A DNA stretch of 9,943 nt from Actinomycetota bacterium (GTDB taxonomy: Bacteria > Actinomycetota > UBA4738), in assembly GCA_005885015.1 (NCBI GenBank), contig VAYG01000046.1, forward strand, positions 1 through 9,943, read 5' to 3'. The notes beneath the pieces were generated by a model. The model was not told where the DNA came from, did no database searches, and saw only the letters and a program-made list of their open reading frames with translations. Shown piece by piece: positions 1-8,606 of the stretch; the stretch's first letter is position 1, and every line of letters begins with the position of its first letter. The position numbers and the translations under genes were made by a program.

Positions 1-28
1 GAGCACACCGCCCGGCCGTCTGTTCGGT

Positions 29-514
29 GTGAGGCGGCGGATCTCGGTGATCGTGGTCATCGCTGGGGCCATGCTGGCTTCGCTCGATGGCACAGCCCAG
101 GCCAAGGGAGACGGCTTCTTCGTGATCCGCGGCCCGGGTCTGGCACATCCCATCGTCCTGCGCGATCCGGCGGAAGTGGCGTCGTTCTTCTGGGGAGCGG
201 GCACCGGTGAGTGGGTCCGGATGGATCCACCCCAGGGTGCGCGCAAGCTTGGCCCGCGATACGAGGTCCGCGGCGTTTACTGGGACACCGGCCAGCCTCG
301 CCGGACGATCCGGCAGGTCCTCTACCCTCGAGCCGAGGGTGGGCGGCACGGCATGTGGGTCTTCACCCCGGATGGTCAGCGCTGGTACGGAGGGATGGCC
401 GTGCAGCCCGGTTGGTTCATCCTGAGCGTGGATGCCCAGAAGGTGCTGGAGATCCACGGGTTCGGCGATGGCGCTTCCCCACCGGCTTCCGCGGGGCACT
501 TCCGGCCGGCCTGA
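29..514 (+). CDS. Small secreted protein of unknown function
   Basis: The 161-aa product starts with a clear Sec-type signal peptide: basic MRRR, a hydrophobic core at about residues 5-19, then a likely signal peptidase site after A-Q-A (residue 25). The mature part of about 136 aa is soluble, with many aromatic and Gly residues (motifs GPGLAHP, FFWGAGTGEW, RWYGGM) and no membrane segment, so it is probably exported. I do not recognise a family. The GTG at 29 was chosen because it puts the signal peptide at the N terminus; no convincing Shine-Dalgarno precedes it, and the frame stays open to the window edge, so an upstream start is possible. Its stop lies 10 bp from the stop of the convergent next gene. 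It shows no evident link to the CO dehydrogenase genes. Confidence 0.65.
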   Translation: MRRRISVIVVIAGAMLASLDGTAQAKGDGFFVIRGPGLAHPIVLRDPAEVASFFWGAGTGEWVRMDPPQGARKLGPRYEVRGVYWDTGQPRRTIRQVLYPRAEGGRHGMWVFTPDGQRWYGGMAVQPGWFILSVDAQKVLEIHGFGDGASPPASAGHFRPA

Positions 515-524
515 AGAAGAGCTT

Positions 525-1715
525 CTAGCTCCCCTTCCTTTTCTTGTTGGCAGGCTTCTTCGCGGACGGCGTCGGCGCCGGCTGATCCGACAGGTGCTTG
601 ACCGTCAGCGACATGTTCCCGTTCATGCGGATCTCGTTGCCGGGCAGCCCGGGGAGTTCGGGAAGGCCCTTGATCCGAACATCCATGTCGATGGTGCCGT
701 TGGCGGAGCCGTTGACCAGAGCGCCGTGGGCGAGGTCGAGCCAGGAGATCTCCGTGACCTTCGCGCTGCCGCCGAAGATCATCTTGGCCCCCTTGGGCAG
801 CCCGGAGAAGTCGGAGCTCCCCCCCACGGCCTTGGCCAGCTGGTCGAGGTCGATGGAGAAGTCCAGCGGCAGCTCGATGGTGCTGGAGATCACCGCGGCG
901 CGGACGCCGTCCACGGTCTCGTAGCGAAGGAACAGGTTCTTCGTCACGTAGTGCAGATGGCCGGAACCGAACGGGAAGTCCTGATCGAACGTCTTCGTCC
1001 AGAAGTCACCCGGCTTCACCGGGTGGTCGGGCAGCAACGGCATGAACTGGTCGCTGCCCGGGAACATCGACCCGGGGTTGTCGCCGTTCAGCAGCGCCAT
1101 GTTGCCGGCCGTCAACACCCGTCCGTCCTTGGCCACCCTGATCGTGAAGGGGGGAGGAAGGGCCGCTGGCGTCCGCCGGCCGTTGACCTTGCTGGTCATG
1201 CTCTCGATCCGCATCTGGATCATGGCCACGCCATCGGCGTTCACCGACAGAACCCTCCACGAGACGATCTCGGTTGCGGAGACGTTGAACGGAACCTGCT
1301 CGCTGCCCGCGACGACGGAGCCGTTGAACGACATGCCGAGCTGGTACCGGAACGTCTGATCCTTGGCCAGCGCCAGGGAGAACGTGGTTCCGCTGGCCGA
1401 TCCGGAGCGGTTCATGACGAGGTACGCGCCCACGCCCGCCACCAGGAGGAAGGCGAGCACGAAGGCCAGCGGCTTTCGGGGCGCCGAGAGCTGCTGCCGG
1501 CCCGAGTCGGCGCCGTAGGCCCAGGTCTGGGTCAGGACGGAGGTGGCCGACGGTGGGTCCAGCACGGCGACGGCCGACGCGGGGTGTTCGGCGGGGCCGA
1601 CCGGAGGCGCCGGCGGGAAGGCAGGCCCGGAGGGCGAGGCCCACTGCCCCGAAGCCCCCGGCGGCGCCACTTCGCCGGGCCCCGGGCTGGGGTTCGCGGG
1701 AACGTGCTCCTCCAT
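525..1715 (-). CDS. Single-pass membrane protein with large extracytoplasmic domain
   Basis: The 396-aa protein has a Pro/Ala/Gly-rich, probably disordered cytoplasmic N terminus (residues 1-80), one transmembrane helix at about 83-101 preceded by a basic patch (PRKP), and an extracytoplasmic domain of about 280 aa rich in beta-strand patterns. It ends in a Lys-rich tail (KKPANKKRKGS). The ectodomain, with alternating hydrophobic strands, a DGVAMIQMRIES-like strand and an HPVKPGDFW motif, looks like actinobacterial lipoprotein-like domains of the DUF6263 type, but this is from memory and unverified. The frame is open far upstream, to 2507. The start at 1715 is set by an AGGAGG site 5 nt before the ATG, and everything upstream is antisense to the PHP gene. 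It is divergent from the PHP gene and convergent with the secreted protein. Function unknown. Confidence 0.82.
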   Translation of the reverse strand: MEEHVPANPSPGPGEVAPPGASGQWASPSGPAFPPAPPVGPAEHPASAVAVLDPPSATSVLTQTWAYGADSGRQQLSAPRKPLAFVLAFLLVAGVGAYLVMNRSGSASGTTFSLALAKDQTFRYQLGMSFNGSVVAGSEQVPFNVSATEIVSWRVLSVNADGVAMIQMRIESMTSKVNGRRTPAALPPPFTIRVAKDGRVLTAGNMALLNGDNPGSMFPGSDQFMPLLPDHPVKPGDFWTKTFDQDFPFGSGHLHYVTKNLFLRYETVDGVRAAVISSTIELPLDFSIDLDQLAKAVGGSSDFSGLPKGAKMIFGGSAKVTEISWLDLAHGALVNGSANGTIDMDVRIKGLPELPGLPGNEIRMNGNMSLTVKHLSDQPAPTPSAKKPANKKRKGS

Positions 1716-1720
1716 TGCCC

Positions 1721-1726
1721 CCTCCT
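1721..1726 (-). promoter_or_regulatory. Shine-Dalgarno site deciding the start at 1715
   Basis: The minus strand reads AGGAGG followed by 5 nt and ATG. This near-perfect site fixes the start of the membrane protein and rules out the 264-codon upstream extension of the open frame. Confidence 0.85.
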
Positions 1727-1817
1727 GGGCGGTGGGCCCGACCGGACCAAGCCCGAGCCGAGCCTCGGAACTACCTAACCATCGACCCGCCGAGCAGGGG
1801 TCTTTACCCGGATCCGT

Positions 1818-2693
1818 GTGAGAACATCGTGGGCCGTGCCCGGGATCGACCTGCACACCCACACGTTCTACTCCGACGGGACGTTCACGCCCCGCGACCT
1901 CATGACGCTGGCCCGCGAACGCGGCCTGGACGTGGTCGCCGTTACCGACCACGACACCACCGTCGGCCTGGCGGAGGCAGAAGCGGCCGCGGAACCGTTG
2001 GGGATCGAGCTGGTCCCCGGCGTCGAGTTCTCCACCGTGCGGGATGGGGAGGGGATGCACATCCTGGCCTATTTCGTGGACCCGTCCGATCCCGGCTTGA
2101 AGGAAGAGCTGGAGCGCCTGCAAGCGGACCGGTTCACCCGGGGGGAGCGGATGGTGGCGCGGCTCCAGGAGCTCGGCTACCCGATCAGCTTCGACCGTGT
2201 CCGGGAGATCGCCCAGGGAGGGAACATCATCCGCCCGCACGTGGCGCAGGCCCTCGTCGAGGCGGGGGTGGTGCCCTCGGTCAAGGACGCCTTCTCCGAC
2301 GAGCTGATCGGCTCGGGCGGCAAGGCGTACGTGGAGAAGCACGCGCTGCACCCTGTGGATGCCCTGCGGCTGATCCATGGCGCGGGCGGGGTCTGTGTCC
2401 TCGCCCACCCCGGGACCTGGCGCGAGGCTTCGCCCGTGCCGGTGCAAGCGATCGATGAGCTGGTCGAGGCGGGACTCGACGGCATCGAGGCCTCTCACCC
2501 GGAGCACACCCCCGAGATGGAGCTCCAGTACGTCCAGATGGCCGAGCGGTGGGGCCTCATCTGGACCGGGTCATCGGATTGCCACGGCACGCGCTACGAC
2601 CCGGTTCGGCTGGGGTCTCGGACCACGCCACCCGATCAGTTCCAGCGGCTGAAGGCCCGGGCCGCGGAGCTCGGTTCCCGCGCCCGGCCCTGA
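1818..2693 (+). CDS. PHP-domain metallophosphoesterase
   Basis: The 291-aa protein is a member of the PHP (polymerase and histidinol phosphatase) superfamily, close in size and layout to bacterial TrpH/YciV-type enzymes that hydrolyse 3',5'-nucleoside bisphosphates or trim short RNA 5' ends. Metal-binding motifs are intact and in order: D11-L-H13-T-H15 with D20, T-D44-H45-D46, G-V-E70-F, H81, L-A-H197-P and S-S-D254-C-H256. A tri-nuclear metal site and cytoplasmic phosphoesterase activity follow from the family; the exact substrate (nucleotide bisphosphate, RNA or other) cannot be read from the sequence. GTG at 1818 is taken as the start; GTG at 1836 is an alternative six codons in, still upstream of the first motif, and neither has a strong Shine-Dalgarno. 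The gene ends 54 bp before coxG and could share its transcript. Confidence 0.88.
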   Translation: MRTSWAVPGIDLHTHTFYSDGTFTPRDLMTLARERGLDVVAVTDHDTTVGLAEAEAAAEPLGIELVPGVEFSTVRDGEGMHILAYFVDPSDPGLKEELERLQADRFTRGERMVARLQELGYPISFDRVREIAQGGNIIRPHVAQALVEAGVVPSVKDAFSDELIGSGGKAYVEKHALHPVDALRLIHGAGGVCVLAHPGTWREASPVPVQAIDELVEAGLDGIEASHPEHTPEMELQYVQMAERWGLIWTGSSDCHGTRYDPVRLGSRTTPPDQFQRLKARAAELGSRARP

Positions 2694-2747
2694 GCCCAGC
2701 CTTCTCCTCGGTTGCGAACGCGATGGCCGTGGTGCTGTAGTGCGGCC

Positions 2748-3353
2748 ATGCTGATCGAGAACGAGTTCACCGTGAAGGCGCCCCTCGACCGGGTGTGGAC
2801 CTACATGCTCGACGTGGCGAATCTTGCGCCCTGCGCGCCGGGGGCGGAGCTGACCGAGGTGGTCGACGACCGGACGTGGAAGGGGAAGCTCAACGTCAAG
2901 GTCGGGCCGATCTCGATGTCGTTCGCCGGGACCGTGGTGCTCCAGGAACGGGACGACCAGAGCCACCGGGCCGTGTTGAAGGCCGAGGGCCGCGAACAAC
3001 GGGGCAGGGGGGCCGCCACGGCTGTGGTGACCTCCCGCATGGAGCCGGTGGAGGACGGGACCCGGATCAACATCCAGACAGACCTGACCATCACCGGGGC
3101 CGCCGCCCAATACGGCCGGGGCATGATCGGCGACATCTCCCAGCGGATGACCGGGGATTTCGCCCGGTGCCTGGGGGAGCGATTGTCCGCGCCGCCGGCC
3201 GGGTCGGATCCGGCGGCTGTGGCCTCCTCCGGCCCGGTTGGATCGGCTCCGGCGGCAGCCGCCCAGCCCGTGAAGGGCATCCGTCTCGCCGTGTGGGCGC
3301 TGTGGCGGGCAGTGGTCCGCTTCTTCCGGCGGCTGTTCGGGCGCTCGTCCTGA
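2748..3353 (+). CDS. coxG: CoxG, SRPBCC-fold CO dehydrogenase subunit G
   Basis: The 201-aa protein begins with the typical CoxG/SRPBCC N terminus (ENEFTVKAPLDRVW), a hydrophobic-cavity fold spanning about residues 1-145. A Pro/Ala-rich linker follows at about 147-175, then a C-terminal amphipathic helix (178-198) rich in Trp, Phe and Arg that should bind the membrane. In CO-oxidising bacteria CoxG recruits the dehydrogenase to the membrane, and recent work points to it carrying menaquinone to the enzyme; here this is inferred from family and position. ATG at 2748 is preferred over an in-frame upstream GTG (2712) because the family N terminus begins there, although its Shine-Dalgarno is weak. 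It lies 105 bp before coxM. In Oligotropha (Afipia) carboxidovorans coxG lies downstream of the structural genes, so the order here differs. Confidence 0.88.
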   Translation: MLIENEFTVKAPLDRVWTYMLDVANLAPCAPGAELTEVVDDRTWKGKLNVKVGPISMSFAGTVVLQERDDQSHRAVLKAEGREQRGRGAATAVVTSRMEPVEDGTRINIQTDLTITGAAAQYGRGMIGDISQRMTGDFARCLGERLSAPPAGSDPAAVASSGPVGSAPAAAAQPVKGIRLAVWALWRAVVRFFRRLFGRSS

Positions 3354-3373
3354 GCCCCTCCCGGCACGCGGGC

Positions 3374-3403
3374 TTGCTTTTTCGAGAAATCGGGGCGTAG
3401 AAA
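3374..3403 (+). promoter_or_regulatory. Possible promoter for coxMSL
   Basis: This is the most AT-rich patch between coxG and coxM. A TTGCTT box (3374-3379) is followed after 18 bp by TAGAAA (3398-3403), about 55 bp before the coxM start. The match to sigma-70-type boxes is moderate and the -10 lacks the final T. The spacer holds an imperfect 12-bp palindrome centred on TCGA (3378-3389). Two CCGGCAC motifs lie just downstream of the predicted start of transcription. Confidence 0.25.
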
Positions 3404-3446
3404 CAGCATCGAGCCGGCACTTCCCTCTGGCCGGCACGTCCTGATG

Positions 3447-3453
3447 AAGGAGG
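3447..3453 (+). promoter_or_regulatory. Strong Shine-Dalgarno of coxM
   Basis: AAGGAGG lies 5 nt before the ATG at 3459. It fixes the coxM start and is the strongest ribosome binding site in the operon. Confidence 0.85.
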
Positions 3454-3458
3454 CGTGA

Positions 3459-4325
3459 ATGCTCCCGGCACGGTTCGACTATCAACGGCCGGAGACACTC
3501 GAGGAAGCTCTCTTCCTGCTGGATCGCTACGGCGAGGACGGCAAGATCCTGGCAGGAGGGCAGAGCCTCATCCCGCTGATGAAGCTGCGGTTCGCGTCCC
3601 CGGCCTATCTGGTCGACATCAATCGCATCCCCGGGCTGGGAGACATCAAGGAGTCCGGCGGCAAGCTCGTCCTCGGCGCGCTGGCCCGCCACAACGAGAT
3701 CGCGGACTCCGATGTGATCACGGCCAGGTACCCGCTGGTCGCCTCGGCCGCGCCGCAGATCTCGGACCCCATCGTCCGCAACCTGGGCACCGTGGGCGGG
3801 TCGCTGTCGCACGCGGACCCGGCCGGCGACTGGGGCTCGGTGATGCTGGCCTTGGGGGCGGAGGTGGTGGTGCGCAGCTCGAGCGGCGACCGGACGCTCG
3901 TCATCGACGATTTCCTCCGGGACACCTTCACCACGGACCTTCGCCCCAACGAGCTGCTCGTCGAGGTCCGGGTGCCCGCCCCGAGCCCCCACTCGGGCGG
4001 GGCCTACCTCAAGCTGGAGCGGAAGGTCGGCGACTTCGCCACGGTGGGGGTGGCGGTGCAACTGGCCCTGAACGACGGTCACGTGGCGACCGCGGGGATC
4101 GGCCTGACGGCCGTGGGCCCCAAGAATCTCCGGGCCCGGGACGCCGAGGAGAGCCTGGCGGGGGCCGAACCCGGCGATGCGGCCTTTGCCAAGGCTGCCC
4201 GCCTGGCCGCGGCGGCGGCCCAGCCGCAATCCGACGTCCGGGGGAGCGCGGATTACAAGCGGCACGTCGTGGAGGTCTTCGTCCGCCGGGGGCTCGCCCG
4301 CGCCAACCAGATGGCGAAGGCATGA
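3459..4325 (+). CDS. coxM: CO dehydrogenase medium subunit, FAD-binding
   Basis: The 288-aa flavoprotein subunit of aerobic Mo-Cu CO dehydrogenase takes electrons from the CoxS iron-sulfur clusters to FAD and on to the quinone pool. The two double-glycine FAD motifs of the xanthine oxidase/CODH flavoprotein family are present: AGGQS at 32-36 and TVGG at 111-114, the latter running into SLSHADP (115-121). The N-terminal FDYQRPETLEEAL is typical of the family, and the C-terminal part (about 175-285) matches the CODH flavoprotein C-terminal domain. Length equals that of the O. carboxidovorans subunit as I recall it. It is the first gene of the M-S-L trio; coxS starts 13 bp after its stop, so the two are co-transcribed. 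Confidence 0.95.
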   Translation: MLPARFDYQRPETLEEALFLLDRYGEDGKILAGGQSLIPLMKLRFASPAYLVDINRIPGLGDIKESGGKLVLGALARHNEIADSDVITARYPLVASAAPQISDPIVRNLGTVGGSLSHADPAGDWGSVMLALGAEVVVRSSSGDRTLVIDDFLRDTFTTDLRPNELLVEVRVPAPSPHSGGAYLKLERKVGDFATVGVAVQLALNDGHVATAGIGLTAVGPKNLRARDAEESLAGAEPGDAAFAKAARLAAAAAQPQSDVRGSADYKRHVVEVFVRRGLARANQMAKA

Positions 4326-4338
4326 GGGGGGAGGGGCC

Positions 4339-4836
4339 ATGCAGATCACGGTGACGGTCAACGGCACGGAACGAACCGCCGACGTCGAGCCCCGGTTGCT
4401 CCTCGTCCACCTGATCCGCGAGGTGTTCGGGCTGACGGGCACGCACGTCGGGTGCGACACGACCAACTGCGGCGCCTGCACGGTCCGGCTGGACGGGACC
4501 CCGGTGAAGTCCTGCACCCTGTTTGGGGTCCAGGCGGATGGGCGCTCGGTCACCACGGTGGAGGGGCTGGCGACCAACGGGCAGCTCCACCCGATCCAGG
4601 CGGCGTTCAAGGAGGAGCACGGGCTGCAATGCGGCTTCTGCACCCCGGGCATGATGCTCACCGGGGCCGCGCTCCTGGAGAAGACGACCGATCCCACCGA
4701 GGACGACGTCCGGTGGGCGATCTCCGGCAACCTCTGCCGGTGCACGGGTTACATGAACATCGTCAAGGCCATCCAAGCCGCGGGGCGGGCCATGCAGGAC
4801 GAGAAGGCCCCCGAACCCGCCGGCGCGGCGAGCTGA
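4339..4836 (+). CDS. coxS: CO dehydrogenase small subunit, two [2Fe-2S] clusters
   Basis: The 165-aa iron-sulfur subunit carries electrons from the Mo-Cu site of CoxL to FAD of CoxM. All eight cluster cysteines are present: C39, C44, C47 and C59 of the plant-ferredoxin-type N-terminal domain (motif GCDTTNCGAC), and C98, C101, C133 and C135 of the C-terminal four-helix domain (motifs QCGFC and CRCTGY). A short Pro/Ala tail follows residue 155. The open frame extends upstream to 4177, but ATG 4339 has a GGAGG-like site (4330-4334) and matches the family N terminus. The coxL Shine-Dalgarno begins directly after its stop, so the genes are tightly coupled. Confidence 0.96.
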   Translation: MQITVTVNGTERTADVEPRLLLVHLIREVFGLTGTHVGCDTTNCGACTVRLDGTPVKSCTLFGVQADGRSVTTVEGLATNGQLHPIQAAFKEEHGLQCGFCTPGMMLTGAALLEKTTDPTEDDVRWAISGNLCRCTGYMNIVKAIQAAGRAMQDEKAPEPAGAAS

Positions 4837-4841
4837 GGAGG
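4837..4841 (+). promoter_or_regulatory. Shine-Dalgarno of coxL next to the coxS stop
   Basis: GGAGG sits 8 nt before the coxL ATG and immediately follows the coxS TGA (4834-4836). This supports the chosen start and translational coupling of the S and L subunits. Confidence 0.8.
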
Positions 4842-4849
4842 GGTCCGAC

Positions 4850-7209
<2,360 letters not shown>

Positions 7210-7213
<4 letters not shown>

Positions 7214-8169
7214 CACAGCGGGCGGCCGGCTCGAACGCCGTCGAGTTGACGGGCGAGCTCTCCGCGCGAGGCGAGCCGTATGTCTTGGCCACGGTGGTGT
7301 GGCGGCGCTCGCCGTCGTCCGGTCAGGTCGGGTCCAAGGCGGTCATCACGGCCGACGGCCGGAGCCGTGGGTGGCTGGGCGGGGCGTGTGCCGAGCCCGC
7401 GGTGGTGGCCGAGGCTCGGCGGGCGCTGGCGGAGGGCACCCCGCGGCTGATGCTCCTTGGGACCCCCGACGAGCTGGCAGGCGAGCACCGTGCCGGCGTG
7501 GTGACGGTGCCCATCGCGTGCCAGAGTGAGGGCGCCCTGGAGGTGTACGTGGAACCCGTCGTTCCCGCTCCTCATCTCGTGGTGATCGGCCGGTCTCCGG
7601 CTGCGGAGGCGCTGGCCGGCATGGGGGAAGCGCTCGGCTGGCGGACCCAGCTGGTCGCGGCGGAGGAGACGATGGGGAGCGACTTCGACGCCGCGGGCGT
7701 GGCCGACCGCTCGTTCGTCGTCATCGCCACCCAGGGCCATTTCGACGAGGCCGCGCTGGAACGGGCCCTGGGCTCCGACGCCGCCTACGTGGGGCTGGTG
7801 GCCTCCGCCAGGCGGGCCGAGTCGGTCAAGGGCTACCTGCGGGATCGGGGGGTTGATCAGGCGCAGCTCGATCGGATCCACGCGCCCGCCGGCCTCGACC
7901 TCGGCCACGTTCGTCCGGAGGAGATCGCGGTGGCGATCCTGGCCGAGCTGGTCCAGCTCAAGGCCAAGGGCCTGGCCGGCGGGGTCAAGGGTGCGGCGAT
8001 CTCGGCCGGGCACGAAGCCGTCGACCCGGTGTGCGGGATGACGGTCCGCGTGTCCGACGCCGGGCACCGCGTGGTCCACGACGGCGTTACGTACTACTTC
8101 TGCTCGGCCGGCTGCCGCGCCGCGTTCGAGAAGGACCCCGCCTCGTTCCTCTCCGTCCCGGGCGGATGA
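7210..8169 (+). CDS. XdhC/CoxI-family maturation protein with C-terminal YHS domain
   Basis: The 319-aa protein has three parts. Residues about 10-115 form the XdhC/CoxI N-terminal domain (GSKAVITADG, WLGGACAEP). Residues about 120-255 form the XdhC Rossmann-like domain, ending in the family signature (HAPAGLDLG, then PEEIAVAILAEL). Residues about 271-315 form a YHS domain with DPVCGM (C275) and YYFCSAGC (C298, C302). XdhC-type proteins bind the molybdenum cofactor, help its sulfuration and insert it into the large subunit; YHS domains occur in metal-handling proteins, including copper ATPases. A role in building the Mo-S-Cu site of CoxL is a reasonable inference. The usual Rossmann loop GAGHVG is replaced by IGRSPAAEAL near 127-136. 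ATG 7210 overlaps the coxL stop, so translation is coupled. CoxF and CoxI of O. carboxidovorans are relatives; no symbol is assigned. Confidence 0.9.
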
Positions 8170-8181
8170 GAGACTGAGGGC

Positions 8182-8487
8182 ATGGAGAACGAAGAGCGCC
8201 AGCAGCTGGCCGAGGACGAGAAGCTCCTGCGCCGCGCGGAGAAGGCGCTCACCGAGATCAAGGTCGCGCAAGGGCTGTCCGAGCCGCACGCCGGCGTCCT
8301 CGCTGCATTGCGCATCCGGTTGAAAGGGGACCCGGGCAAGTCGCTGGAGGACTTGATGGACGCCGCGGGCGATCTGGGCGGCCCTGACCTCAAGGACCTG
8401 ATGTCGAAGGGCGAGCAGCCGAAGAAGTCGCTGGACGACATCCTGGCCCAGAAACCGAAGCCCAAGCCCGACTGGCCAAGCGGGTAG
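8182..8487 (+). CDS. Small charged helical protein, last gene of the cox operon
   Basis: The 101-aa, strongly hydrophilic protein has no signal peptide, membrane segment or cysteine. Residues 4-30 look like a charged amphipathic helix. A short motif recurs: K-S-L-E-D-L-M (53-59), D-L-K-D-L-M (69-74) and K-S-L-D-D-I-L (82-88). The tail is K/P-rich (KPKPKPDWPSG). I do not recognise a family. The ATG follows GAGGGC at a short spacing and starts 12 bp after the YHS-protein stop, so it is very likely in the same operon. The repeated motif suggests protein-protein contact, but nothing in the sequence tells the partner. Confidence 0.65.
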   Translation: MENEERQQLAEDEKLLRRAEKALTEIKVAQGLSEPHAGVLAALRIRLKGDPGKSLEDLMDAAGDLGGPDLKDLMSKGEQPKKSLDDILAQKPKPKPDWPSG

Positions 8488-8606
8488 CTTGCTGGCGCGT
8501 TCGACCACATCGGAGGCTCACGCCGCCCAGCGGGAGAGGGACACACACAATGGGATCACCTCATGATTGGGAGATGGTGGCGGCATGGCCGAGACACCAT
8601 TGCCCC

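Larger units (their letters stand above)
3361..3471 (+). repeat. Four direct CCGGCAC motifs before and into coxM
   Basis: The heptamer CCGGCAC occurs at 3361, 3414, 3431 and 3465, all in the same orientation. Steps are 53, 17 and 34 bp; the last two are multiples of 17. The second and third copies share a preceding G (GCCGGCAC). The first lies just after the coxG stop and the fourth inside coxM codons 3-5. They could be operator half-sites for a regulator of the operon, or chance in GC-rich DNA. Confidence 0.35.

Noticed and set aside
515..526. AGAAG/CTTCT inverted repeat between the two convergent stops as a terminator
   Set aside because: It has a 2-nt loop, a short mixed stem and no T-run; it does not look like a functional terminator.
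1758..1768. Palindrome CCGAGCCTCGG between the divergent genes
   Set aside because: It is only 5+5 bp around one base, easily expected in GC-rich DNA, and lacks recognisable promoter boxes nearby.
432..1778. Plus-strand open frame of 448 codons opposite the membrane protein
   Set aside because: It is His/Arg/Gly-rich shadow sequence; the minus-strand gene has a strong ribosome site, a transmembrane helix and sensible composition.
3360..3382. Possible intrinsic terminator after coxG (CCCG/CGGG stem, then TTTTT)
   Set aside because: The stem is only 4 bp and the T-run starts 5 nt after it; it also overlaps a CCGGCAC motif and the possible promoter. Too weak to call.
2571..4745. Minus-strand open frame of 724 codons opposite coxG, coxM and coxS
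   Set aside because: It is a shadow of three well-supported plus-strand genes and has no recognisable domain.
8488..8606. Convergent gap after the cox operon searched for a terminator or small RNA
   Set aside because: I saw no stable GC-rich hairpin followed by a T-run on either strand.
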